From Eggerthellaceae bacterium (lineage in GTDB: Bacteria; Actinomycetota; Coriobacteriia; Coriobacteriales; Eggerthellaceae), in the NCBI GenBank assembly GCA_900754955.1, contig CAAEEV010000008.1, positions 1 to 16,331 of the forward strand: a stretch of DNA of 16,331 nt. Reading direction: 5' to 3'. Positions 6,807 through 14,237 of this stretch are shown here, one piece after another. How positions within the stretch are numbered: the first letter of the stretch is position 1; each line of letters opens with the position of its first letter. Below the pieces are notes generated by a model, which was not told the origin of the DNA, made no database searches, and saw only the letters and a list, made by a program, of their open reading frames with translations. A program made the position numbers and the translations under genes.

Positions 6807-7769
6807 GTGAAGCGATTGCGAGCAGTGGTTGCGGCGTGCGCGCTGGCGGCGTGCATGATGGTGTTCCTGGCGGGTTGCTCCGGCAGCTCGGCCAACCCCC
6901 CGGAGACGAAGGATCCGACGGTTTCGAGTCCCGTCATCGGTGAGGACGGGACGCTGCGCGTAGGCGTCAACACCGACAACTCGCCGCTTGCCGGCATGAG
7001 CACCAACAACGACAAGATCATCGGCGTCGATGTCGACATTGCGGCGGCGATCGCCGACGAGCTCGGCCTCAAGCTGTCGATCGTCGATGTGGGATCCGAC
7101 CCCGAGGGTGCGCTTTCCGATGGCAAGGTCGACATCGTCATGGGCATCGACAGCTCCGATGCATCGTCCGATCTGTGGCTGTCTGACGAGTACCTTCCCA
7201 CTGGCGTTGCTCTGTTCGCGCTCTCGTCCGAGAACACAGGGGTTCCGACGGCTGATTCCGCTCCGTCCGTCGCCGCGCAGATCTCCTCGAAGAGCGCATG
7301 GGCGGTCACCAATAGCTTCGGCGACAGCGCGCTCAAGTCGACGAGCAATCTCGCCGACGGCTTCTCGCAGCTCGAAGCGGGCTCGGTTGATTACGTGGCT
7401 GCCGACGCGATCATCGGACTGTACGCTGCCCGTCACGAGGGTATCGACGCGAGCATCGTGGCGCTCATGGCCGATGCGAGCGGTTACTGCGTGGGCGTGG
7501 CGACCACCAACGCCGATCTTCAGAACACGGTGAACGAGACGCTGCGCACCCTTATCGACAACGGCACGATCAACGTCATCGAGATGAAGTGGCTCGGCCA
7601 GTCGCTCGATCTCTCTGCGTTGCCGAAGATCGAGGCTACGGCAGCAAACGAGGAACCCGCTGCGGAAGAGTCCGCTGATGGTACCGCCGACGACGCGACG
7701 GCCGATACGGTTGCCGCCGCCGAGGCCAACGATGCCGCAGCTGACGCAGAAGGCGAAGAAGCCGCCTAA
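6807..7769 (+). CDS. Solute-binding lipoprotein, amino-acid ABC transporter type
   Basis: A 320-residue extracellular binding protein of family 3 (polar amino acids). Residues 1-24 form a lipoprotein signal peptide (KR, hydrophobic run, LAGC lipobox), with lipidation expected at C24. The fold starts at TLRVGVNTDNSPLAG (49-63), continues with GVDVDIAAAIADELG (73-87) and DGKVDIVMGIDSSDAS (105-120), and ends with the characteristic NGTINVIEMKWLGQS (252-266). Residues 277-320 are an Ala/Glu/Asp-rich tail not usual for the family. GTG at 6807 is preferred because GGAGGG lies seven bases upstream; GTG 6804 and ATG 6792 are alternatives. No permease or ATPase gene is nearby, so the transporter partner must be encoded elsewhere. 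The ligand is unknown. A strong terminator follows. Confidence 0.88.
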   Translation: MKRLRAVVAACALAACMMVFLAGCSGSSANPPETKDPTVSSPVIGEDGTLRVGVNTDNSPLAGMSTNNDKIIGVDVDIAAAIADELGLKLSIVDVGSDPEGALSDGKVDIVMGIDSSDASSDLWLSDEYLPTGVALFALSSENTGVPTADSAPSVAAQISSKSAWAVTNSFGDSALKSTSNLADGFSQLEAGSVDYVAADAIIGLYAARHEGIDASIVALMADASGYCVGVATTNADLQNTVNETLRTLIDNGTINVIEMKWLGQSLDLSALPKIEATAANEEPAAEESADGTADDATADTVAAAEANDAAADAEGEEAA

Positions 7770-7796
7770 GGCGCATTCGAGCAAACATATGCATGG

Positions 7797-7825
7797 GAAG
7801 GGGGTCGCAAGGCCCTCTTCTTTTT
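7797..7825 (+). terminator. Intrinsic terminator of the lipoprotein gene
   Basis: A 10-base stem GAAGGGGGTC (7797-7806) / GGCCCTCTTC (7811-7820), with two G-T pairs, closes a GCAA tetraloop and is followed directly by TTTTT (7821-7825). It sits 28 bases after the stop codon. Confidence 0.9.
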
Positions 7826-7856
7826 GCGCGACGCGGTCTTGCGCGCGCCTGTCTAT

Positions 7857-7950
7857 GTTCGCTCTCGCGCGTTCGTCCGCGTTCGCTCTTGCGTGCGCTC
7901 GTCTCCGCACGTTCTCGCCCACGTTCGCCTGTGTTCGCTTTCGCGTGCGG
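7857..7950. repeat. Degenerate GTTCGC-type short repeats
   Basis: Copies of a GTTCGCTCTCGCGCG-like unit occur at 7857-7871, 7881-7897 (GTTCGCTCTTGCGTGCG) and 7933-7950 (GTTCGCTTTCGCGTGCGG), with shorter GTTC-containing pieces at 7911 and 7923. The stretch is non-coding: translations in all frames are arginine-rich and without recognisable domains. Confidence 0.5.
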
Positions 7951-7974
7951 CGGGTTGTTCCGAAAAAATGCACG

Positions 7975-8134
7975 TTTTTCACCGAAGTATGCACGTGCAT
8001 GCGTCGCGAAACGGCCAGAGCTCGCGCAACGCTGCCCGCTGTGCACAAAACCCCAGGTCGCGAGCTTGGATCCTGCGCGCCGTCGGCGGGTGGCGAACGT
8101 CCCCTTGCTCCCGCCCGCATACTTCGGTGAAAAA
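7975..8134. repeat. 18-bp perfect inverted repeats around a 124-base core
   Basis: TTTTTCACCGAAGTATGC at 7975-7992 is repeated exactly in inverse orientation at 8117-8134. The core shows no gene. The left copy is also flanked by ATGCACG direct repeats (7968 and 7989). Size and arrangement resemble a small non-autonomous mobile element or two facing copies of a dispersed short repeat. I see no target-site duplication. The rest of the gene-free stretch, 8135-8290, holds nothing I recognise. Confidence 0.6.
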
Positions 8135-8294
8135 TCGGAAGAAATTTCCCGTAACGTGTCCCGTTCGAGAAAAGAGGCCGCGTTCGCGAACCGAGACGCG
8201 CGCCAACACGCGCATCGGATCGCGATGCTCGTGCTGATGATGACCGCGTCCGCCTTCCGCGTGCCAACGCGCGCACCGAATCAAGCGCGCACGC

Positions 8295-8327
8295 AAAAAG
8301 GCCCGCGACGAATCCGCTGCGGGCCTT
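8295..8327 (-). terminator. Intrinsic terminator of the sufCB operon
   Basis: On the minus strand AAGGCCCGC (complement of 8319-8327) pairs with GCGGGCCTT (complement of 8298-8306) and is followed by T residues (complement of 8295-8299). It lies 31 bases beyond the sufB stop. Confidence 0.9.
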
Positions 8328-8357
8328 GGCTTCAAAAACGCTCTGCGCGCGCTGGCG

Positions 8358-9287
8358 CTAGTTCAGGAAGTCGTCGATGATCTCCTGCTCGGCCTCCTCC
8401 TCGGTGAGACCGAGGGTCATGAGCTTGACGATCTGGTCACCGGCGATCTTGCCGATTGCGGCCTCGTGGATGAGCTGGGCATCCTCGCTTGCGGCCTCGA
8501 TGCCCGGGATCGCCTTCACCTTGGCGTTGCCCATGATGATGGCGTCGCACTGCACGTGGCCGTGGCATTTCGCCTCGCCAATGACGAGCGGGTTGAAGAT
8601 CTGCACCGAGTCATCCTGAGCGACCGAGCGCGAGATCACCTGAACGCTCGCGTCCTCGCCCTTGAGCTCGATCTTCATGTTCGAGGTGGCCTCCTGCTTG
8701 TCGTGCGTCAGTAGCTTCTCGATGAGCACGAGCTTCGCGCCCGCGGCCAGCTCGGCGTTGGTGTCGCGCACCGTGGAGGTCACGCCGCGCAGCTGCACCA
8801 TTTCCATCTCGCAGTAGGAGTTCTCCTCCTGATAGACGTTGGTGGTGGGATTGAGGATGCGCTCGCCGGTGCCTTCGCCCTCGCCGTAGTGCTTCTCAAC
8901 GTACACGACGCGGCTGTTCTTGCCGACATAGAAGCTGTGGATGCCGTCGTGCTCGGACGCCTGGTGGCTCGAGTTGTGGATGCCGCAGCCAGCGACGATC
9001 TTCACGTCGCAGTCCTCGCCGATGTAGAACGTGTTGTACACGACGTCCTTAAGACCCGCCTGCGTGACGATGACGGGAATGTACACCGTCTCGCCCTTGG
9101 TGCCGTCCTTGATGCGGATGTCGATGCCGGGGTGGTCGGTTTTCGTCTCGATGTCGATGAACGCCGAGGAATGGCGTTCGACGAGCTGTCCGTCTTTGCG
9201 GATGTTGAAGGCGCCCTTCGGCATGCCGTGAATGTTGGCGATCTCGGCGAGCAGGTTCTCGTCGATGGGGGAAAGATCAACAGCCAT
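8358..9287 (-). CDS. sufB: SufB/SufD-family Fe-S cluster scaffold protein, short form
   Basis: A 309-residue member of the SufB/SufD family, the beta-helix scaffold on which Fe-S clusters are built together with the ATPase SufC in the cytosol. Recognisable segments are AGCGIHNSSHQASEHDGIHSF (99-119), CHGHVQCDAIIMG (241-253), AIPGIEA and the family hallmark IHEAAIGKI (273-281), and the C-terminal GLTEEEAEQEIIDDFL (293-308) that contacts SufC. It is much shorter than E. coli SufB (about 495 residues) and lacks its N-terminal region. ATG 9287 has AGGAG six bases upstream. It follows sufC by 52 bases. No sufD, sufS, sufU or sufE is present, which fits the two-gene SUF-like minimal system (SmsCB) described for anaerobes. 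SmsB may be the more exact name. Confidence 0.9.
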   Translation of the reverse strand: MAVDLSPIDENLLAEIANIHGMPKGAFNIRKDGQLVERHSSAFIDIETKTDHPGIDIRIKDGTKGETVYIPVIVTQAGLKDVVYNTFYIGEDCDVKIVAGCGIHNSSHQASEHDGIHSFYVGKNSRVVYVEKHYGEGEGTGERILNPTTNVYQEENSYCEMEMVQLRGVTSTVRDTNAELAAGAKLVLIEKLLTHDKQEATSNMKIELKGEDASVQVISRSVAQDDSVQIFNPLVIGEAKCHGHVQCDAIIMGNAKVKAIPGIEAASEDAQLIHEAAIGKIAGDQIVKLMTLGLTEEEAEQEIIDDFLN

Positions 9288-9339
9288 GGTTGACTCCTAT
9301 CTGATGAAGCGCGGTGCCACAGGGGCCGCGCAGAGGGTG

Positions 9340-10110
9340 TTAGCAGGTGGTGGGGATCTCGGTCAGGTGCAGCTCGGTGGGCTCGGAGAGCTGGCAGCCG
9401 GGCACGCCCTTCGACACGAAGCCGAGCTGCGGCATGAGCTCCTCGGGCGTGCCTGTGCGCTCGACGTGGCCGTCGCGCAAAAGCACGATCTCATCGGCGA
9501 GCTGGATGATGCGCTCCTGGTGCGAGATGATCACGATCGAGCGGCCGTCGCGCGCCTCGTGGATGTTGCGGAACGTCTCGGTGAGGCGATCGAAGCTCCA
9601 CAGGTCGATGCCAGCTTCGGGCTCGTCGTAGATGGCGAGCTTCGGGTCGCGCGCGAGGATCGTGGCGATCTCGATGCGCTTCACCTCGCCGCCCGACAGC
9701 GACTTGTCGACCTCGCGGGTGAGGTAAGCTGCCGAGCACAGGCCCACCTTCGCAAGGTACTCGTTGCAGGCGAGCATCGGCAGCTTCTTGCCCGCGGCGA
9801 TGTCGAGGAGCTTCTTCACCTTCATGCCCTTGAAACGCGCGGGCTGCTGAAAGCCGTAGCCGATGCCGAGGTTGGCGCGCTCGGTGATGGCCATGTTGGT
9901 GATATCCTGACCGTCGAAGATGATCTGGCCGCTCGTGGGCTTCTCGATGCCCATGATGAGCTTGGCGAGCGTGGACTTGCCGCCGCCGTTGGGTCCGGTG
10001 ATGACCGTGAAGCGGTCGTCGGGGATGGTGAGCGACAGGTCGTCGATGATGCGCTTGGTGGCGCCGTCTTCGGTCCTCACCTCGAAGACGATGTTCTTCA
10101 GTTCAAGCAT
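9340..10110 (-). CDS. sufC: SufC-type ABC ATPase for Fe-S cluster assembly
   Basis: A 256-residue soluble ABC ATPase that powers conformational change of the SufB-type scaffold. Visible motifs: Walker A GPNGGGKST (39-47), Q-loop region YGFQQPARFKGM (85-96) typical of SufC, signature LSGGEVKR (138-145), Walker B LAIYDEPEAGID (158-169), where most SufC proteins read DEPDSGLD, and the switch histidine in IISHQER (194-200). The last 25 residues (GFVSKGVPGCQ...) extend beyond the ABC core. ATG 10110 has GGAGA seven bases upstream; the frame is open further back but that sequence is repetitive and non-coding. It is the first gene of the sufC-sufB operon, reading away from the divergent PreP gene. 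Confidence 0.93.
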   Translation of the reverse strand: MLELKNIVFEVRTEDGATKRIIDDLSLTIPDDRFTVITGPNGGGKSTLAKLIMGIEKPTSGQIIFDGQDITNMAITERANLGIGYGFQQPARFKGMKVKKLLDIAAGKKLPMLACNEYLAKVGLCSAAYLTREVDKSLSGGEVKRIEIATILARDPKLAIYDEPEAGIDLWSFDRLTETFRNIHEARDGRSIVIISHQERIIQLADEIVLLRDGHVERTGTPEELMPQLGFVSKGVPGCQLSEPTELHLTEIPTTC

Positions 10111-10228
10111 TACGTTCTCCGTCTCTTCGTGCGCCGCATTTCTCGTCTCATGCTGCTGCGGCGCGGCAATTTCACGGGCATATTCTATAGCAAATCGAGG
10201 AGAAGATGCCCCATCAGTGCTCAAGGCG

Positions 10229-10267
10229 AGTATACACAAGTAAAGAGGGAATGAAAGCATAAATGCT
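10229..10267 (-). promoter_or_regulatory. Candidate sufCB promoter and operator
   Basis: In an AT-rich patch unlike its surroundings, the minus strand reads TTTCAT (complement of 10251-10256), a 16-base spacer, and TATACT (complement of 10229-10234). The palindrome AGCAT-AA-ATGCT at 10256-10267 abuts the -35 box and could bind an iron- or redox-responsive repressor. Which regulator, if any, cannot be told from sequence. The sufC leader would be about 110 bases. Confidence 0.45.
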
Positions 10268-10286
10268 AGTAATTTAGTAACAATTA

Positions 10287-10402
10287 TGAAAACGGAACGC
10301 AGAAGGTGCGGAAGGGGAACGCGAGGGCGGGGAAGAAGCGAGGAAAGAAGGCGGGGGAGATGTGGGGAAGAAGGCGGAAAAGGTGCAGAAGAGGGGGCGG
10401 GA
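10287..10402 (+). other. Non-coding purine-rich tract
   Basis: About 115 bases in which nearly all residues on the plus strand are A or G, broken mainly by single C residues and a few GTG triplets. The block AGAAGGCGG occurs twice. No gene, hairpin or known motif is visible. It lies between the suf promoter patch and the GC-rich repeat cluster. Confidence 0.6.
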
Positions 10403-10415
10403 CGCGTTGTGCGCA

Positions 10416-10621
10416 GATGCCCAGCGCCGCAGTCGCCCGTCGCGTCCGCGGATGCCCGGTGTCGCGGTCGTCCGCCGCGCGCATGTCTGGTCGAGCTTGA
10501 TCGGTGTAAACGGCGAAAGGGGCGGGTCGCCCCTTTCGCGCATATGCCCGGTGCCGCGGTCGCTTGCTGTGTCCGCGGATGCCCGGCGCCGCAGTCGCTC
10601 ATCGCCCGCGGATGCCACGCG
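10416..10621. repeat. GC-rich repeat cluster upstream of the PreP gene
   Basis: Units of 33-35 bases with consensus GATGCCCGGYGYCGCRGTCG followed by a variable part and GTCCGCG start at 10416, 10451, 10543 and 10578, with a truncated unit at 10611. Two pairs of units are separated by a perfect 11-base inverted repeat, GCGAAAGGGGC (10513-10523) / GCCCCTTTCGC (10529-10539), with a 5-base loop. Copies differ at many positions and are directly adjacent, so this is not a CRISPR array. Function is unknown. Confidence 0.65.
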
Positions 10622-10640
10622 TACGGTAAACAGGTAGAAT
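10612..10640 (+). promoter_or_regulatory. Candidate promoter of the PreP gene
   Basis: ATGCCA (10612-10617, four of six matches to TTGACA), a 17-base spacer and TAGAAT (10635-10640) predict a start near 10647 and a leader of about 83 bases. The -35 box lies inside the last, truncated unit of the repeat cluster. Confidence 0.5.
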
Positions 10641-10729
10641 GCTCGGTGGAAAAATCAGGGCCCGTCCTGCGCGCCGCCGTCTGCGTCGTGCGCGGGGTTG
10701 GGTGCCTCTTCTCGCGTGAAAGGCTCATC

Positions 10730-13700
10730 ATGACATCTACTGAACGTGTTTCCGCTGAGGAAATCTCCCGCATCGCCGCTACGCACGGCTTCTCGGTGCG
10801 CAAAGCCGAGGACATCGCCGAGATCGAGGGCATTGCGTACACCATGCTTCACGAGGCGAGCGGCGCGCGCCTGCTCTACCTGTGCAACGACGATGCCAAC
10901 AAGGCGTTCTCCATCACGTTCAAGACGCCTGCTGCCGACGACACAGGCGTGTTCCACATCCTCGAGCACTCGGTGCTCAACGGCTCGCGCAAGTTCCCGG
11001 TGAAGGAGCCGTTCGTCAATCTGCTCAAAACGTCGATGCAGACCTTCCTCAATGCCATGACGTTTCCCGACAAGACGATGTACCCGGTGGCATCCACCAA
11101 CGAGCAGGATCTCATGAACCTCATGGACGTGTACCTCGACGCGGTGTTCTATCCGGCCATCTACGACAAGCGCGCCATCTTCGAGCAGGAGGGCTGGCAT
11201 TATGAGCTGGTCGAAGGTGCCGCAGCGGCCGCCGACGCGACGGGTGAGCCCGCAGCGGAAGCAGGCGTGCCCGGCGCTGATGCCGCGGAAGCAGGCGTGC
11301 CCGGCTCCGACGCAGCGGAGCGCCTCGTGTACAACGGCGTGGTGTACAACGAGATGAAGGGCGCGCTGTCCGACCCCGACTCGGTGCTCTACGACACGCT
11401 GTCCGCGGCGATGTTCCCCGACACGACGTATCGCTTCGAATCGGGCGGCACGCCTGAAAGCATTCCGACGCTCACCTACGAGGGCTTCGTCGAGACCCAT
11501 CGCCGCCACTACCGCCCCGACAACAGCTACATCATCCTGTACGGCAACCTCGACCCCGACCGCTTCCTCGGCTTCATCGACGAGGAGTACCTCACGCCGC
11601 TCGCGCGCGCCGATCGCGGCCCGCTCGCGGTGAACGCGCTCGAGAACCAGGCGCCCGTGCAGCCCGTCCTCGCGAAGCGCTCCATGGTCACCTCCCCTGA
11701 AAACGCCTGCGCCGCCCTCGGCTTCGCGGCGGGTGCGGTGGCCGATCGCGAGCGCCTCATTGCGGTGGAGATCCTGCTCGACGCCCTCATGGGGTCGAAC
11801 GAGGCGCCCATGAAGCGCGCGCTGCTCGACGCGGGCATCGCCGCCGACGCCACCGCCTATCTCGCCGACGCCATCCGCCAGCCCTTCGCCGTCGTGCAGC
11901 TGCGCGGCCTGCGCGACGGCAGCGCCGACGACCTCGCACGCATCGTACGCGCACAGGCGGATGAGCTCGCGGCCGGCGCGCTCGATCACGCGCTCGTGGA
12001 GGCGTCGCTCTCCCGCAGCGAATTCCAGATGCGCGAGCGCAACTTCGGCTATCCCGACGGCGTGGTGCTCGCCATGACCGCGATGAGCGGCTGGCTGTAC
12101 GACGACGAGCTGTCAACGGCGTACCTGCGCTACGACGAGCTGTTCAAGAGCCTGCGCCGCAAGCTTGACGAAGGCTACTTCGAGCAGCTCACGCGCGAAC
12201 TCTTCCTTGAGAACGACCATGCGGCCGCCGCTGAGGTGGTGCCCGTCGAGACGCTCGAGGAGAACGCCGAGGCCGACCGTCTCTCCGCCGCAGCCGCGCG
12301 CATGACGCCTGCCGATCTCGAGCAGGTGCGCGCCGACGTGGAGGCGCTGCGTACCGCACAGGAGGCACCCGACGATCCCGCCGACGTGGCGAAGCTCCCG
12401 CAGCTGCCCGTCTCGGCGATCGGCGAGACTCCAGGCGAGGGCGCGTTCGCGCTCGACGAGAGCCAGCCGATCGCGTGTCTGCGTCACGACATCCCCACGC
12501 ACGGCATCGCGTACGCGTACCGTTACTTCGACCTGCGCCGCATTCCCTTCGACGAGCTGCCCTACGTGACGGTGCTCGCGATGATGCTCGGCAAGCTCGG
12601 CACCGCGCATCACAGCGCAGCGGAGATCGACACGCTCGTTCAGAGCACCCTCGGCAACCTGAGCTTCTTCTCCGAGGTGCACGAGAACGTGGACGACCCC
12701 GCGCTCTTCACGCCGAAGTTCGTGGTAGGCGCCTCGGCTCTCTCCGAAAAGACGGCGTTCATGGCAACGCTTGCGAAGGAGGTCATGTGCGAGACCGACT
12801 TCTCCGACCATGCGAAGATGCGCGACGTGCTGCTGCAGAAACGCGTCGCCTTCGAGCAGGGCTGCGCCTCGGCGGGCCACAGCGTCGCCATGGGGCGCGT
12901 GGCGTCGTACTACCTGCCAGCGGCGGTGGTGCGCGAGCAGCTTGGCGGCATCGACTTCTACCGCTTCCTCAAGGAGCTGACCGACCGCTTCGACGAGCGC
13001 GCCGACGACCTCGAGCATCGGCTGACCGATTTGGCGCGCCGGCTTTTCACGGACGACGCCTGCGTGCTTTCCTTCACGGGCACCGACGACGACCTCGCGC
13101 GCTTCTGGGATGCGGGGGCGCTCCTCGGCCCGTGGCAGGGCGCGGGCGTACCTGCGCCGGGCGCACACCTCGTGGTACCCGAGCCTCGCGACCGTCACGA
13201 GGCGTTCGCCGTCCCCACCGACGTGACGTTCACGGCGGCGGGCTTCGACCGCCGTTTGCTCGGCGCGCCGTACGGCGGGTCGTGGCTCGTGGCGTCGCGC
13301 GCGCTCACGTACGGCTACCTCTGGAACGAGGTGCGCGTGAAGGGCGGCGCGTACGGCGTGGGCTTCCAGGTGGCCCGTGCGGGTTCGATGCGCTTCTACT
13401 CGTTCCGCGATCCGCACGTCGACGAGACGATCGAGCGTTTCGCCGCGGCGGGATCGTGGCTTGCGGGCTTCGACCCGAGCCCTGCGGAGTTCGAAGGCTA
13501 CATCGTGAGCACGACGGCGGGTGTGGACGCACCGCTCAAGGCGCGCGAGCTCATGCGCCGTCAGGACGGCATGCACTTCGCGGGCTATGCGCAGGCCGAT
13601 CGCCTGCTCACGCGCGCGCAGGTGGTTGAGTCCACCGTTGACGCGGTGCGTGGGCTCGGGCGCTTCGTCACCGACACCGCGGCGCGCGGGCTTACGTGCG

Positions 13701-13771
13701 CGGTGGGCAACCACGCGATCCTCGAGGCGGCGCGCGCCGACTTCGACGTGATCGACCTTCTGGGGAAATAG
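10730..13771 (+). CDS. PreP-like M16C zinc metallopeptidase
   Basis: A 1013-residue protease of the presequence-peptidase/insulinase group (M16C), which degrades short unstructured peptides inside a closed two-half chamber. The inverted zinc motif HILEH is at 76-80, in context DDTGVFHILEHSVLNGS. The third zinc ligand is E208 in GVVYNEMKGA. The N-terminal catalytic half is followed by a long helical linker and a C-terminal half with the substrate-binding RxxxY-type end (YGYLWNEVRVKGGAYGVGF near 870). Length fits the family. H76 and E208 are about 30 residues further apart than in human PreP because of an Ala/Gly-rich insert at 163-197. ATG 10730 has GAAAGG upstream; the frame is open back to 10286 but that is repeat sequence. 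No signal peptide is seen, so it is probably cytosolic. Confidence 0.93.
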   Translation: MTSTERVSAEEISRIAATHGFSVRKAEDIAEIEGIAYTMLHEASGARLLYLCNDDANKAFSITFKTPAADDTGVFHILEHSVLNGSRKFPVKEPFVNLLKTSMQTFLNAMTFPDKTMYPVASTNEQDLMNLMDVYLDAVFYPAIYDKRAIFEQEGWHYELVEGAAAAADATGEPAAEAGVPGADAAEAGVPGSDAAERLVYNGVVYNEMKGALSDPDSVLYDTLSAAMFPDTTYRFESGGTPESIPTLTYEGFVETHRRHYRPDNSYIILYGNLDPDRFLGFIDEEYLTPLARADRGPLAVNALENQAPVQPVLAKRSMVTSPENACAALGFAAGAVADRERLIAVEILLDALMGSNEAPMKRALLDAGIAADATAYLADAIRQPFAVVQLRGLRDGSADDLARIVRAQADELAAGALDHALVEASLSRSEFQMRERNFGYPDGVVLAMTAMSGWLYDDELSTAYLRYDELFKSLRRKLDEGYFEQLTRELFLENDHAAAAEVVPVETLEENAEADRLSAAAARMTPADLEQVRADVEALRTAQEAPDDPADVAKLPQLPVSAIGETPGEGAFALDESQPIACLRHDIPTHGIAYAYRYFDLRRIPFDELPYVTVLAMMLGKLGTAHHSAAEIDTLVQSTLGNLSFFSEVHENVDDPALFTPKFVVGASALSEKTAFMATLAKEVMCETDFSDHAKMRDVLLQKRVAFEQGCASAGHSVAMGRVASYYLPAAVVREQLGGIDFYRFLKELTDRFDERADDLEHRLTDLARRLFTDDACVLSFTGTDDDLARFWDAGALLGPWQGAGVPAPGAHLVVPEPRDRHEAFAVPTDVTFTAAGFDRRLLGAPYGGSWLVASRALTYGYLWNEVRVKGGAYGVGFQVARAGSMRFYSFRDPHVDETIERFAAAGSWLAGFDPSPAEFEGYIVSTTAGVDAPLKARELMRRQDGMHFAGYAQADRLLTRAQVVESTVDAVRGLGRFVTDTAARGLTCAVGNHAILEAARADFDVIDLLGK
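11255..11314 (+). repeat. 30-bp in-frame tandem repeat inside the protease gene
   Basis: GCGGAAGCAGGCGTGCCCGG occurs at 11255 and again at 11285, exactly 30 bases apart, and a third partial GCGGAG begins at 11315. It encodes AEAGVPGADA then AEAGVPGSDA, part of a low-complexity insert in the catalytic half of the protease. The period is a multiple of three, so copy-number change keeps the frame. Confidence 0.85.
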
Positions 13772-13791
13772 TGACGCAGCGGCAGGCGGGG

Positions 13792-13797
13792 TATAAT
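13792..13797 (+). promoter_or_regulatory. Consensus -10 box ahead of the 124-residue gene
   Basis: TATAAT at 13792-13797 is a perfect -10 element 33 bases ahead of the next ATG. The -35 candidate around 13769-13774 overlaps the stop codon of the protease gene and is poor, so the small membrane-protein gene may have its own promoter in addition to read-through. Confidence 0.5.
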
Positions 13798-13829
13798 TTC
13801 TCCGTTGAACGGAAGGAAGGCTGACGGCG

Positions 13830-14204
13830 ATGCCTGAAGAAAAGAAGTTCTCGCTCATCTCCGTGAACGCGGGCGACGATGACGACATCGTGATCCAAGC
13901 GGGTGCCGCGCCCGCCGCGTCGCCTCGTGCCGCGTCCGAACCTGTCGATTCCGCCGCGGATCGCACAGCCGAGCCGACGACCGCGCGTGAGCAGGCTGCT
14001 CCGGTCGAGGAGCCGCCGAGCGTCGCGCCGTCCGAGAGCGCTGGGCGCGCTGAAGACGCCGCCGGCACAGACAATGCCGACGGCTACCAGCCGACGACCC
14101 TCGATGACCTCAAGCGCTCGTCGATGTCGACGACGCAGCGCGTGATCATCGTGATCGCCGCACTCGCCATCATCGCGTTCGTCGTGCGCTACGTGGTGAT
14201 GTAA
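13830..14204 (+). CDS. Small C-terminally anchored membrane protein, unknown function
   Basis: A 124-residue protein I do not recognise. The first ~85 residues are acidic, Ala/Pro/Glu-rich and probably disordered, with a short ordered-looking start (EKKFSLISVNAG). A YQPTTLDDLKRSSMSTTQR segment then leads into a single hydrophobic span VIIVIAALAIIAFVVRYVVM at the very C-terminus, so the bulk is expected in the cytosol with a tail anchor. GGAAGGAAGG lies upstream of the ATG. It is followed after 33 bases by another membrane protein with a similar disordered acidic N-terminus. The pair may work together, but nothing in the sequence says at what. No catalytic motif is present. Confidence 0.8.
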   Translation: MPEEKKFSLISVNAGDDDDIVIQAGAAPAASPRAASEPVDSAADRTAEPTTAREQAAPVEEPPSVAPSESAGRAEDAAGTDNADGYQPTTLDDLKRSSMSTTQRVIIVIAALAIIAFVVRYVVM

Positions 14205-14237
14205 GAATCTGCCGTCCGATCGGGAAAGGGGAGCGCC

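Noticed and set aside
6744..8276. Open frame of 510 codons on the minus strand over the lipoprotein gene and the repeat region
   Set aside because: It crosses a strong plus-strand terminator and non-coding repeats, and its composition is Arg/Asp-rich without motifs.
10416..10621. CRISPR array
   Set aside because: Units abut without unique spacers, vary along their whole length and lack cas genes nearby.
10111..10845. N-terminal extension of SufC
   Set aside because: The extra residues are repeat-derived and proline/arginine-rich. ATG 10110 has a ribosome site and gives the family length.
12113..14074. Open frame of 653 codons on the minus strand, antisense to the protease gene
   Set aside because: High GC keeps the antisense frame open. 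The translation is Arg/Val/Glu/His-rich without domains, while the plus strand encodes a clear M16C protease.
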